NCBI GenBank assembly: GCA_020831765.1
Contig: JAFIFY010000184.1
Location: forward strand, 1 to 64,000
Direction: 5' to 3'
DNA from: Phycisphaeraceae bacterium
Lineage (GTDB): Bacteria > Planctomycetota > Phycisphaerae > Phycisphaerales > Phycisphaeraceae
Length of the DNA stretch: 64,000 bases
The notes under the pieces are model-generated. The model did not search any database. It was not told the DNA's origin and saw only the letters and a program-made list of their open reading frames with translations. The position numbers were made by a program, and so were the translations under genes. Shown here in pieces: positions 33,121 to 42,953 of the stretch (positions within the stretch are counted from its first letter, which is position 1; each line of letters begins with the position of its first letter).

Positions 33121-36100
33121 TCACCGTTCAACGAAAATCTCACCGCCGCCATTGATGCTTCGAGTAGCCGGGGCGTACATGGCCGAAGCCTCGATGGGCG
33201 GGAGCGTAAACCGGCCCTCGGTCGTGACCCGCAGTGGATACCGGAACGTGCGGACGTTTCGCCCGACCGTGGTGAACAGCACCACCCGATCATCCAGAAA
33301 CTCGACGCGATCGGCGGTCGGCGCGTTGGCCCGGGCCGCCTCGGCTGAGGTCATGAGTCGAGGGTTCTCCACTTCCACCCCGCCGGGAAGCACATCCACG
33401 ATCGCCACGTTCTGGATCGCTTCGCCGCGATCCACATCCGTGGCGTTGATCGAAACCTCGACGATGATCAGATCGCCGACCGCCAGGGTGACCGGATCGA
33501 TGGCATTGCCTTCCCGGTCCAGCCATCTTCGAATCACGCGGAGTCCCTGGTCCACCTCCTCGGATCGACCATCGGCGGGGATGCCCTCACGCACCACGTT
33601 CAGATACATGCTTCCCTGGACACGGGCTTCGATGTCCAACGGCTGGTCGAAGCGCTGGCGACGAATGGTGAATGGTCCCTCATCGACGATTTCGCGCAGG
33701 ATTTCCCGCCTGACACCCTCCCAGACCATCACCTCGCAGTTGCCCTGTTCATCGTCGTCCCGCTCCAGATAGGCGTGAATTCCCTGGATCAGCGATGCCT
33801 GTTCAAGAGTGCTCATCCACGGATGGGTCCGGGCGAGATCGAGCAGATTCTGGGCAAGCTCGATGGTTCGGGGCGCCTTGGGCTGCATGGCTGCCATCAG
33901 TTCAAGCTGCTGGCCTCGCTCGACGATCGAGGAAGTCAACCGTCCGACATGGGTTGTGCGAGCCGGATCGACTCGGTCGAGCTGGTCAAGGACAGCCCGG
34001 GCCTGGTCACGGCGGCCGGTTCGATACCAGGCATGGGCCAGATCAAGCCTTGCCGCGCGATCCAGATGTTCGATCTGATCGGTCAATCGGGCCATCCATC
34101 CCATTGAAGGGCGCCCAAGTCCGGCCAGCGCGCGGCAGATCAATGCCTGGATGCCAGGGTCCATCCGCCGACTCTGGATGGCGTTGAGTTCAGCTTCAAG
34201 GTACTCGGCCAGACGCTCGCGCATGCGGGGATCGACCCGGACTCCGGCTTGGCCAGCCCGCACGAGCACCTCGGCCGTATAAGCCGAGACCCAGGGATCC
34301 GGTCGTGAATCGCCCGGCCAGTAGGCAATGCCACCATGGCGGGTCTGCATGCCCCAGAGGCGATCGATTCCCGCCTCGATCAAAGCCGAGACGGCCTCGG
34401 CCCGGCCATCGGCCTCCAGAAGCCGCGGCGCGGACATCATGGCCAGCAACTGGCTGGCGGTCTGCTCAGCGCAACCGTGCGGATAGGCGAGCAGTGAATC
34501 CAGCAGGGGAAGCAGATCGATGGTCGGTCGGCCGGAGATGCGCACCGTGATCCGCTCGGTTCCCGCCATCCAGCGTGCATCAGGCTCAAGCTGGAGGCGC
34601 TCGCCCGCTTCCATGCGGTGAGCGCTCACCACGGCCTGAAGCGGTGCCGCGGGCCGAATGGAAAGCTCGTGCTTATGCTCCAGCGAGAGTTCCGGTGCGT
34701 CTTCCACCGTGGCGATGATTCGCGATTCGGCCACACCGATGCTTTCCGCATGCGCTGCAAGGCCGACCAGAACCTGGGACTCGGCGGGAATGGTGATCCT
34801 TGCCTGCTCCGGATGTGCAAGGTCGATGCCCAGATGTTCGTTCGACATGATCCGAAGCCGAACGGTCATCGGCTTGTCGGTCGTGTTGAAGATGCGAATC
34901 GGAACAGAGAAGTGATCGCCGGGCGCAACAGCGCGGGGCCAGGCCACTTCCATCATCAACGGCTGGGTGACGGTAAGCGGCTTCTGAGCCGAGCCGAATC
35001 GATCCTCATCGACGGCGACCGCCATGATGCGAAGGCGGCCCGTGTAGTCGGGCAGACTGAGTTTGGTATTGAGCACACCATCATCGCCCAGCGGAGCGGC
35101 CTTGAGCCAGATGATCGCCGGTTCCGGGCCACGGACGGACACCGGGCTCCTTCTCGCTGCCATTGACGCACTCTCTTCATCATCGCCGCCGATGCTCAGG
35201 GTCGTTGTTGGACGCTGATGGTCGGGCAGCAGATCACTGAACACATCGGTCGAGATGACTTCCGCGCGCCTCGGCGCGAAGAAATGGCGAATCGGGTCCG
35301 GCGTGTTGTAGCCGGCGGCCAACAGAATGCCTTCATCCACCGCCCAGAGATGGATCATCGGAGGCCGGTCGAGGCGCGGCCAGCTATCCAGTCTCACCTG
35401 AACATCAACGTCCTGGCCGGGCCGAGCCTCGTCCGTCGCGGTGATGGTGGGGGTCAACCGATGACCCGAACGATCATATTCCATGCGGGCCATACCCAAG
35501 GCGCGGCGGGGGAGCCAAGCTTCGGATTCATGGTCCGCGCCGCGGATCACCGTGGCGGCGAAGAATACGGTCGAACGGACCTCGGCCGGCACCCGCCATT
35601 GCAGGTTGACCGTGTTGGCGGACATTGCAATCACGCGATGATCAATCACCCGATCGGTTTCCATCGTCAGCAGGAGGGTCCCGGCAAATGGGCTTTGCAC
35701 ATTGATCGTGACCAGATCGCCGGGTGAAGCCTCTTCGCGGTCCGGCATGATCCGCAGGCGTTCGGGTCGCTCCGAGGGGAAGGCGTCAAAGTGCATCCCG
35801 TGGTCGGAAGCGAAAAAATCGGACTCCGTCACCGCCCCGGTCTCTGGCGAGGTGGCACGCAGGCGATACAGGCCCGGCTCCGGGCAGGAGAGGCTAAGGA
35901 CGGAGGGTGCTCCATCCTCCGTGCCAGTGGCCAAATCCGACCACACAGAAGAGATGCGCTCGACCGTCTGCCATTGCAGGTTCTGACCCCGTTGTTCCAA
36001 GACATATTCGCGTTCGAGTCGCAGCAATTCGAACCTGGTCTTCGCCGATGGGATGGCTTGGTCTTGGCCATCACGGACGACCCAGGAAACATCAAACGGT

Positions 36101-38532
36101 TTGCCCGACTGGATCACCCTCCGGGGGGGAAGTCGCACGCCGATGTGGTGATTGAACTGATCCAGTGTCACCCGTGTGGATGCTGAAACCGAACGACCGC
36201 CGGTCTCGATCACCGTGACACTGATATGCCCCTGCCATCGGCCGGGCTCTTCCGGCTGCGACAGGGTCTGGAAGCGTGCATGTCCGTCGGGATCAAGAAC
36301 AGCGGTTTGCGTGCGAATGCTGACCGGTGATTGCGAATCGGCCGGGCCGAATCGATATCGCGCCAATTCGCCCGAAGCGGTAAACGGAGCGGGCAGCCAG
36401 CGTCCCTCGATGCGCGCTTCCAGACCGGCGGCCGGTCTGCCGATGAGGTAGTCGGCCTGGATATCGATCAGAAGCAGGTCATCCGGGCCCGCCCATTCAC
36501 GCTCGGGGGTCGCCTTGGCCTCGATGCGAACCGGCAGAAACGCTTCGACCAGGGCATCGACGCTTCCAATCGGCCGTCCGCCGCCAGGCAGGACAAGCCG
36601 GAACGTGTACCGTCCCATTGGCGCCGCTTCATCCAAGGGCTGGGTGGCGTGGAACATGCCCTGGGTCCGAGCCTTGGCCATGACATGGTGACGGGCGATG
36701 ATCCGGCCATCCGGACGGTAAACCTCGACCTCGAAGGGCATGTCCTCAGGCAGGGCATGGTCCTGGCGGCGAACGATGCCGGTCAGATGAATCGACTCGC
36801 CCGGGCGATAGACCCCCCGGTCGCTGTAAAGCATGGCATCCCACAGTTCGGGCGCTGCACGGCCCGTGGTGGATACGTCCTCAACGACCCACTGGCGGCG
36901 GTCAAGCTGAAGATGGGTTCGATCCCGGCCAGATTCGGCGACAACCAGCCACGGCGCGGAACCGTCCACACCCTCGGGAAGGGCAAGCCGGCTGAACCCT
37001 TGAGCATCGGTCGTGCCCCGGGCCAGAATCTGATTGGCGGCGCAATAGACCGTGACCGCGGCATCGGCGATGGGCAGGGCCGAATCCAGCCCGGTCAGCC
37101 ATGCCACCACCTCGCCGCGCGATCGCTTGGCGGTCAGGCCCATCTCCGTGATGGTGACCGTGGTCTGCGCGCGGCTCCAGTATCGATCCCGGGCACGGGC
37201 TTCGATGTTGTAAACGCCCGGCGGAACCTCCCCCAGAAGGCTCTGCAGATCGATGGTGGCCGCGACGGGAACGTTGCGCGGCGTGTCGATCTGGACCTGC
37301 TTCTCCAGAATCGTCGTTGAAGTCGGCATGTCCGATCGGTTGAAACGGCCCCGACTCGACGCCAGGTGAAAGGCCAGATTGCTCTCGTAGACCCGATCGA
37401 TTTTCAGTTCAAACCCCTGGGTGTTGACCATGTTCAGATCAAGCCGCAGATGGCCGCGAGGCGAGAGAATGCCTCCACGAGGGTCAAACCGCATCGAAGG
37501 CCGCCGGTCAGGGATCGAGAAGCGAAGCGTCTGCTCACGGGCGAGTGTTCGGCCGGTTCGGTCGACGATGGTGGGCGGCAACACCACGGTGTAGGCCGAG
37601 CCGGGCTCGAAACGGCCGGTCAGCCGAAGTTGGTTGTATGAAGTGGAGACGGCAAGCCCCTCGACAGCGGGAGAGAGCCGGACCTGAGCATCGGCGTTGC
37701 TGCCCAGCGGCTGGTTGAAGGTCACGCCGACCGAGATCGTTTCTTCAAGTCCGGGCCGGTGCGCGTCGACTCGAAGGGCCGAAAGCGGTGTATCGGCCTG
37801 AAGTTGAAACTGTGCGTCGCGCCCGAGCGGTTGATCGGAATCGGTGCCTTCCAATGCCGCACTCACATGGACGTTCAAGCGGCCCAATGACTGTCCAGTG
37901 GCACGGGGCTGCCGCACCCGGGCGATCAGTTCACGGTCCGGTCGGTCCGTCAGTAGGGTGAATTCCAGCTCACGTCGGAAATCACCATCGCTCTCCCGCA
38001 CCTTCATATGGCGGAGTAGCTGCTTAGGCTCCACAGGCAGGCTGAAGCTGATGGCGAAAGTGATGTGGGTGTGGTCACTGGAGCGAACCTCACAGCGATC
38101 GATCTCCAGCGGCTTGGGCGCGACCTCGAATTCCTTTTGCCCCTCGAGCCCAGCGCCAAGCAGCCGGGCGGCCTGTTGCCGAAGCGAAACCATGATTCTT
38201 CGGCCCGCCGGCATCTGCTCTTCGGGCATGAATTCCAGACGATCCGTCGCCGCCCACCGCCATCGACCCGGCAGCGCGGGGATCAGCGCGAATGGCGATT
38301 CCTCCAGCCATTGCCCGATCCGGTTCTCCTCGATCACCGGGCGGTTGAAAATCAGACCGATGCGATCGGCATCCTCGTCCGCCGTGTCGGGCGTGAACGC
38401 GACCACGCGAAGGCCCTTGGATTCAGACCAACGCTGCTTGGCGCGATCGTCCACCAGCCACCAGGCGGTGAGATTGATGATCAGAAGGGGGACGAGGATC
38501 AGAAGCGCAAAACGTACGTTTCGCTGAGACAT
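33121..38532 (-). CDS. Bacterial alpha-2-macroglobulin family protein
   Basis: This 1803-residue exported protein has an N-terminal helix (residues 7-25, no lipobox Cys) that anchors it or acts as a signal. Macroglobulin-like beta domains fill residues 50-1150 (GVYRPGESIHLTG is typical), and the thioester domain contains PHGCAEQ with Cys1354 and its Gln, so the reactive bond is likely intact. A C-terminal domain follows. Such proteins trap proteases in the periplasm after bait cleavage. GGAGGT lies 6 bases before ATG 38532, with a promoter about 125 bases upstream. The usual partner, penicillin-binding protein 1C, is not adjacent. Confidence 0.92.
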   Translation of the reverse strand: MSQRNVRFALLILVPLLIINLTAWWLVDDRAKQRWSESKGLRVVAFTPDTADEDADRIGLIFNRPVIEENRIGQWLEESPFALIPALPGRWRWAATDRLEFMPEEQMPAGRRIMVSLRQQAARLLGAGLEGQKEFEVAPKPLEIDRCEVRSSDHTHITFAISFSLPVEPKQLLRHMKVRESDGDFRRELEFTLLTDRPDRELIARVRQPRATGQSLGRLNVHVSAALEGTDSDQPLGRDAQFQLQADTPLSALRVDAHRPGLEETISVGVTFNQPLGSNADAQVRLSPAVEGLAVSTSYNQLRLTGRFEPGSAYTVVLPPTIVDRTGRTLAREQTLRFSIPDRRPSMRFDPRGGILSPRGHLRLDLNMVNTQGFELKIDRVYESNLAFHLASSRGRFNRSDMPTSTTILEKQVQIDTPRNVPVAATIDLQSLLGEVPPGVYNIEARARDRYWSRAQTTVTITEMGLTAKRSRGEVVAWLTGLDSALPIADAAVTVYCAANQILARGTTDAQGFSRLALPEGVDGSAPWLVVAESGRDRTHLQLDRRQWVVEDVSTTGRAAPELWDAMLYSDRGVYRPGESIHLTGIVRRQDHALPEDMPFEVEVYRPDGRIIARHHVMAKARTQGMFHATQPLDEAAPMGRYTFRLVLPGGGRPIGSVDALVEAFLPVRIEAKATPEREWAGPDDLLLIDIQADYLIGRPAAGLEARIEGRWLPAPFTASGELARYRFGPADSQSPVSIRTQTAVLDPDGHARFQTLSQPEEPGRWQGHISVTVIETGGRSVSASTRVTLDQFNHHIGVRLPPRRVIQSGKPFDVSWVVRDGQDQAIPSAKTRFELLRLEREYVLEQRGQNLQWQTVERISSVWSDLATGTEDGAPSVLSLSCPEPGLYRLRATSPETGAVTESDFFASDHGMHFDAFPSERPERLRIMPDREEASPGDLVTINVQSPFAGTLLLTMETDRVIDHRVIAMSANTVNLQWRVPAEVRSTVFFAATVIRGADHESEAWLPRRALGMARMEYDRSGHRLTPTITATDEARPGQDVDVQVRLDSWPRLDRPPMIHLWAVDEGILLAAGYNTPDPIRHFFAPRRAEVISTDVFSDLLPDHQRPTTTLSIGGDDEESASMAARRSPVSVRGPEPAIIWLKAAPLGDDGVLNTKLSLPDYTGRLRIMAVAVDEDRFGSAQKPLTVTQPLMMEVAWPRAVAPGDHFSVPIRIFNTTDKPMTVRLRIMSNEHLGIDLAHPEQARITIPAESQVLVGLAAHAESIGVAESRIIATVEDAPELSLEHKHELSIRPAAPLQAVVSAHRMEAGERLQLEPDARWMAGTERITVRISGRPTIDLLPLLDSLLAYPHGCAEQTASQLLAMMSAPRLLEADGRAEAVSALIEAGIDRLWGMQTRHGGIAYWPGDSRPDPWVSAYTAEVLVRAGQAGVRVDPRMRERLAEYLEAELNAIQSRRMDPGIQALICRALAGLGRPSMGWMARLTDQIEHLDRAARLDLAHAWYRTGRRDQARAVLDQLDRVDPARTTHVGRLTSSIVERGQQLELMAAMQPKAPRTIELAQNLLDLARTHPWMSTLEQASLIQGIHAYLERDDDEQGNCEVMVWEGVRREILREIVDEGPFTIRRQRFDQPLDIEARVQGSMYLNVVREGIPADGRSEEVDQGLRVIRRWLDREGNAIDPVTLAVGDLIIVEVSINATDVDRGEAIQNVAIVDVLPGGVEVENPRLMTSAEAARANAPTADRVEFLDDRVVLFTTVGRNVRTFRYPLRVTTEGRFTLPPIEASAMYAPATRSINGGGEIFVER

Positions 38533-38660
38533 CAAGGCACCTCCATGTGCTCATGTCCAACATGAAAAGCCGATCGTCGGCCCATGGGCCAACCGAGTCA
38601 ACACCGCGGATTCATTTTCGACCACAAACAGGTGATGGGAGAATCCCCACACATGTCGAT

Positions 38661-38688
38661 AGTATAGCAAGAGCAACCCACTATACAA
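38661..38688 (-). promoter_or_regulatory. Promoter and overlapping dyad before alpha-2-macroglobulin gene
   Basis: On the minus strand, TTGTAT (38688-38683) and TATACT (38666-38661, 5 of 6, preceded by TG) have a 16-base spacer. GTATAG (38662-38667) and CTATAC (38681-38686) form a perfect inverted repeat across the same elements, so a dimeric regulator could block the promoter. The dyad may also simply follow from the two promoter boxes. Confidence 0.45.
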
Positions 38689-38854
38689 AATCCGCCCTTG
38701 AAAATTTGTCTGAGGCTTGCTTTGGCTGGGGTTTATGGCGGCGCGGCCCGAGTGGCCCCCCAGGTAAGTGAGATGGGGCGGCTCAGCCAGCGTGCCTTCC
38801 GATTTTCCGTCGCGGCCGGATGTGCCGCCACCAAACGTCATGTTGGGCACTGAA

Positions 38855-38883
38855 TTGACATCGGCCGTCCGGGTCTGTTTACT
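38855..38883 (+). promoter_or_regulatory. Sigma-70-type promoter of the GH42-GH28 genes
   Basis: A perfect TTGACA (38855-38860) is followed after 17 bases by TTTACT (38878-38883, 4 of 6). The predicted start near 38890 gives a leader of about 60 bases to the ATG at 38949, which has GGGAG upstream. Confidence 0.5.
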
Positions 38884-38948
38884 ACGAAGCTGTTGCCCTG
38901 ACCTTTCGCCGCGCACCTGCCCGGCCAATCCTTGGGAGACCTTCAAAT

Positions 38949-41156
38949 ATGTCGCCTTCGCCCTCTGGTGGGGAGTCCCCTGCCCCGGCCGATACCGCCG
39001 CCGCCGGCACCAAATGGACTTCACCCAATCAACAGACTCGAATGCAGCGGAAGCTGCGCAGCCTGGCGCCAATTCCCGTCGGGGTTGTCCTGATCGAGTG
39101 GCCCGGTATGACCGAGCAGGAGATTCGCGGACACTTCAGGACCATGAAGGAGTTGGGCTATACCTGCCTCAAGCAATTCCTGCCGCTTGAGGATGGTCAT
39201 GGCTTCCGGAAGATGGCCCACTGGGCGCTGGATGAGGGAATCATCCCGTTCTGGTACGCCGAGGGCGCCTACGAGGAAATAACCCCGGAACTTCTGAAGC
39301 GGCTGGGACTTCCTTCGACCATGTCCAGTGACGAAGCAATCGAGCATCCGACCATGGTCGAGTATCAGACCAAGCTGATGCGCAAGCGCGTGGATCGCCA
39401 CGCCGATGCCTACGAAGCCCAGCTACAGCAGAAGATTCGTTCCGAGCCGCGAACCGGTTCCGGCAGAGTCGTGCCCGGCGTCAATCCCCAGATCAACGGA
39501 ACGGAACTGAAACCCGAGACCGTGCCGCACTTTGTCGCCTGGCTCAAGGAGCAATATGGCACGGTCGAGGCGCTCAAGGAAGCCTGGAACTGTCACATTC
39601 TGGCCGGCACGGTGAATATCCGCTGGAAGACCTGGGACGATGTCGAGCGGGAGGTCACCGAATTTCCCGACCGCGAATACCGCCATCTTCGGGACATTCT
39701 GGCCTTCAAGGCCCACACCTTCATCGAGGAGGTCTTCAGGCCTCGTGTGGCCGAACGTGACAAAGTGGACCCGGACGAGCCGCTTCGGGCCGGCGGCGAA
39801 ATGGGGCTGTTCCTGCCTTTTGCCTCGCGTGGCACGGATATGGAGTTGATCGCCCTGACGATGGCCGAAGGCGGGTCGTTTTACCCTTCGCTGCACCCGG
39901 CCTGGCACTTTGAGGAAGTGGGGTTCGAGTTCGCCCGTACGGTCTATATGCAGGCCTCGATCTCGGCCGACTGGGCGCGGGGGATATGGTCGGCCACCTG
40001 GGAGTCGACCGGTGGACCGCAGTATTTTTCCGGTGGGAAGGCTCCGTTCGTCCCCGATGCACGCAACCAGATGCCCGGAGTGACGATTGATGCCGGGGCA
40101 TTGCGGCAGATGATGTTCAGCTACATGGCCGCGGGCTATCGAGGCTTTGGCATGTGGGCATGGAACCCCCGGCTTGCGGGCTGGGAAGCCGGCGAGTTCG
40201 CCCTGACCGACCGGAACCTCAAGCCGACGCGTCGGGCGGTGGAAGCCGGCAAGGTTGGAATGGCCGCGCGCCGGCTCCGCCGGGATCTTTGGGAAAGTGA
40301 CAAGGAACCGCTGGTCGGTGTACTTGTTGACTGGGACAGCGAGGCGACCTGGGCGGCGATGTCGGTGACCGGGCGCTATTTTTTCAAAAATGAACCGATC
40401 CGGGCACGGAGCGGCGCGGCCAGGGCACTGATCAATCACAACGTGCCGTGGGAGCATGTGACCACGCGGCAGTTGGCTCAAGGAGCCTGGGCTCGTTACC
40501 CGGTGATCTACCTGCCGAGCATCATCGCGCCTTCGCGTTCACTGCTGGAGAATCTCAAGACGTTCGTCGAGCGGGGCGGCCGACTGGTCATCGATACGCC
40601 TTCGGCTTATTACGATGAGTTTGGACGACTGACGCCCACCGGTGAAGGCTCGCTTTTCGAGCAGATATTCGGTGTGGTGCTGCACGAGCATGGGTTTGCC
40701 AACAATGTGCCGTACGTGGTGGGCGAGGTGCTGTGCGAAGGACTGATTGGCATGGTCAGCACCACCCGTGCCAAAGTTTGCGCTGAGTTCGAAGTCGGCT
40801 TACCCGCGATCACCGAGGCCGATCTTGGCCGGGGACGTGCGTTGCTTATGGCTTACGAGGCCGGGCGAAATTGTTTCCAGACGGGCAACACCGCCGCCGA
40901 AGCCTTGCTGGTCAAGACCCTCCTCGGCGATCTGGAATCGCCCTACGCCTGCGACCAGGCGATCGTCTATCGACTGGTCGGACCATCGGCCGATCATTAT
41001 TTCCTGATCAATGATGGGCCGGCCGTGGAGGCGGAGCTGCGCATTGGCGACAGGGGGTATCGCTCCTGCGAAGATGCCGTCGAGCAGGTGCCAGTCGATC
41101 TGGCCCGCATCGGGCTTGAGGCTTACGACGGGCGATGGATTCGTTGTGCTAAGTGA
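38949..41156 (+). CDS. GH42-like beta-galactosidase family protein
   Basis: This 735-residue protein begins its TIM-barrel part at about residue 40 (GVVLIEWPGMTEQEIRGHFR). Conserved acidic positions occur in VNPQINGTE and SATWESTGG, and a GATase-like trimerisation domain (about residues 460-640; GVLVDWDSEA, RYPVIYLPSIIAP, FVERGGRLVID) precedes a short C-terminal beta domain. This order is that of GH42/A4-type glycosidases. Substrate preference cannot be read. There is no signal peptide, so it acts on imported oligosaccharides. The GH28-like gene follows after 118 bases on the same strand. Confidence 0.75.
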   Translation: MSPSPSGGESPAPADTAAAGTKWTSPNQQTRMQRKLRSLAPIPVGVVLIEWPGMTEQEIRGHFRTMKELGYTCLKQFLPLEDGHGFRKMAHWALDEGIIPFWYAEGAYEEITPELLKRLGLPSTMSSDEAIEHPTMVEYQTKLMRKRVDRHADAYEAQLQQKIRSEPRTGSGRVVPGVNPQINGTELKPETVPHFVAWLKEQYGTVEALKEAWNCHILAGTVNIRWKTWDDVEREVTEFPDREYRHLRDILAFKAHTFIEEVFRPRVAERDKVDPDEPLRAGGEMGLFLPFASRGTDMELIALTMAEGGSFYPSLHPAWHFEEVGFEFARTVYMQASISADWARGIWSATWESTGGPQYFSGGKAPFVPDARNQMPGVTIDAGALRQMMFSYMAAGYRGFGMWAWNPRLAGWEAGEFALTDRNLKPTRRAVEAGKVGMAARRLRRDLWESDKEPLVGVLVDWDSEATWAAMSVTGRYFFKNEPIRARSGAARALINHNVPWEHVTTRQLAQGAWARYPVIYLPSIIAPSRSLLENLKTFVERGGRLVIDTPSAYYDEFGRLTPTGEGSLFEQIFGVVLHEHGFANNVPYVVGEVLCEGLIGMVSTTRAKVCAEFEVGLPAITEADLGRGRALLMAYEAGRNCFQTGNTAAEALLVKTLLGDLESPYACDQAIVYRLVGPSADHYFLINDGPAVEAELRIGDRGYRSCEDAVEQVPVDLARIGLEAYDGRWIRCAK

Positions 41157-41274
41157 TGCTTTGGTTCCGGTGGGCGAGGGGCGGGTTTGTTGACGGGGAT
41201 CAAGCTGTCGGAGCGCGGCGGTCACCGAGCTCGGGGCCGCCGACCGGTCTCTGCGATTCGAAAAGGGAACCCTC

Positions 41275-42732
41275 ATGGACGAACACGGTCAAACCCCGGA
41301 CTCAGTCTTTGATATTCGGATGCTGGGCGCGGTGGGTGATGGACGGATGCTCTGCACCGCCATTGTCCAGAGCGCCATCGATCAGGCCAACGCCCGCGGT
41401 GGCGGAATCGTCTGGTTCCCGCCGGGCCTGTATAAGACCGGCACGCTTTTCCTCAAGAGCAACGTGACGGTCTGGATCGGACCGGGCGCGACTCTGCTGG
41501 CTTCGGAGAATATCGAGGATTATCCGCGACTGACCGAGGGGCACAACAAAGACCGGCAGCCCCATCACTTCATCGTCGGCGAGAACCTGGACAACGTGGC
41601 CATCATCGGCAGCGGCACGATCGACGGCAATGGGCCAAGGTTCTGGCACCCCCAGGAAAAGCCCAATATCTGGATACGCGAGAAAAGCGTGCGCCCCAGC
41701 CCGATGATCGACCTGCGCAACTGCCGCGATGTCCGGCTGGTCGACATTCTGCTGACCAACTCGCCGGGCTGGACCTGCCACCTGCACGACTGCGACCGGA
41801 CGAACATTCGAGGCGTCCGGATTCGGAACAACCTCTTCGGCCCCAATACCGATGGATTCGACATCACCGGGTGCCATGACCTGATGATGAGCGATTGCCT
41901 GGTGGAGACCGGCGACGATGCCATCGTGCTCAAGACCCTGCCTGACAGCCGCGACAATCGGCGAATCACCGTAACCAACTGTGTACTGCGGACCAACTGC
42001 GTCGCTTTGAAGCTCGGCTGCAATGAATCGTTCAAGGACATGCGTCAGGTGACGTTCAGCAACTGCATCATCCACGCATCGACCCGTGCGATCGGGCTGT
42101 ATACGACCGAAGGCGGGGTCTATCAGGACATTGCAATCTCGAATATCGTCTGTGACACTTGCGTGCCCTTCATCCTCAACCGGCCGATCCACATCGACGC
42201 CAGGAAACGCCGGGAAGGCTCGGGGATCGGGGCGATCCGAAACGTCCTGATCAGCAACTTCATCGCCCGGACCGATGGTCGGGTTCTGGTCACGGCGGCC
42301 GACGGGACATCGATCGAAAACCTGACCCTGCGCGACATCCGTCTGACTTACCCACGGCTGGATGATCCGCGTGGCACGGCTCGGGATGCCAGGAGTTCGC
42401 AATTTTCCAATCACAGCCCGGAAGCCCGGAGCGCGGCGGCGGCACTGGTCTTTGATGGTGTCCGAAATCTGGTTATTGATGGGCTCCAGATCGACTGGCC
42501 GGACCCCAGTCGCCCGGTGGACGGGGAATGGCTCGGCGGTGAGCGGGTTACCCATGGGCCGGCAATTGAGCAGACTTTCAGTTCCGCGGGCGAGACGAGC
42601 GGTTTTTCTGCCCTTTGGCTGCGCGATGTCAAGGGTGGCCGGGTGGATGCGAGTATGGTGACTTCCAGTGACGGTAAAGCCGCCGTTGTGGACGCCAGAG
42701 ACAGCAATCTTACCGTACTCGAGTCGCGTTAA
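41275..42732 (+). CDS. GH28-like right-handed beta-helix protein
   Basis: This 485-residue pectinase-type beta-helix begins with the usual DIRMLGAVGDG...AIQ-like segment. The polygalacturonase motifs NTDG (191-194) and GDDA (213-216) carry three catalytic-type Asp residues. The third family motif (GHG near SIGS) is replaced by KLGCNES, so the catalytic His is missing at that place, and activity or specificity may differ. There is no signal peptide, unusual for an enzyme attacking polymers, so small uronic oligosaccharides are more likely. AAGGG precedes the ATG. It probably works with the GH42-like protein in glycan breakdown. Confidence 0.78.
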   Translation: MDEHGQTPDSVFDIRMLGAVGDGRMLCTAIVQSAIDQANARGGGIVWFPPGLYKTGTLFLKSNVTVWIGPGATLLASENIEDYPRLTEGHNKDRQPHHFIVGENLDNVAIIGSGTIDGNGPRFWHPQEKPNIWIREKSVRPSPMIDLRNCRDVRLVDILLTNSPGWTCHLHDCDRTNIRGVRIRNNLFGPNTDGFDITGCHDLMMSDCLVETGDDAIVLKTLPDSRDNRRITVTNCVLRTNCVALKLGCNESFKDMRQVTFSNCIIHASTRAIGLYTTEGGVYQDIAISNIVCDTCVPFILNRPIHIDARKRREGSGIGAIRNVLISNFIARTDGRVLVTAADGTSIENLTLRDIRLTYPRLDDPRGTARDARSSQFSNHSPEARSAAAALVFDGVRNLVIDGLQIDWPDPSRPVDGEWLGGERVTHGPAIEQTFSSAGETSGFSALWLRDVKGGRVDASMVTSSDGKAAVVDARDSNLTVLESR

Positions 42733-42885
42733 GCGCTTTGAAAGCCAAACTTGCGGTGAATCCTGGAATTGTGGTTCAACGTTCAGAGTCCGTGGTGCTC
42801 CGGCACTGAGCCGGCTGTTGTGCATTTAACAGAAAAGACTGTTCGGTTTTTAGTCAACTTCTTGCGGAAAACTCGCCAAAGCGCC

Positions 42886-42913
42886 TTGCATCCGCTTCTT
42901 CATGGTGTATCTT
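42886..42913 (+). promoter_or_regulatory. Possible promoter of the PEP-CTERM gene
   Basis: TTGCAT (42886-42891) and TATCTT (42908-42913) are separated by 16 bases. The predicted start falls at about 42920, exactly where the palindrome begins. Confidence 0.4.
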
Positions 42914-42919
42914 TGAACC

Positions 42920-42953
42920 CGGTGGAAGAGGGAGGTGAGTCACCTCCCCACCG
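42920..42953 (+). promoter_or_regulatory. Perfect palindrome in the PEP-CTERM leader
   Basis: GGGAGGTGA (42930-42938) and TCACCTCCC (42940-42948) are perfect inverted halves around one G. CGGTG (42920-42924) and CACCG (42949-42953) extend the stem beyond a small bulge. It could be an operator or a hairpin at the mRNA 5' end; without a T tract it is unlikely to terminate transcription. Confidence 0.6.

Larger units (their letters stand above)
38533..38948. other. Divergent promoter region, 416 bases
   Basis: This region separates the alpha-2-macroglobulin gene (leftward) and the GH42-like gene (rightward). It contains an AT-rich patch at 38640-38715 with the leftward promoter and a GTATAG-N13-CTATAC dyad, and a second promoter near 38855 for the rightward gene. 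Nothing else is recognised. Confidence 0.6.
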
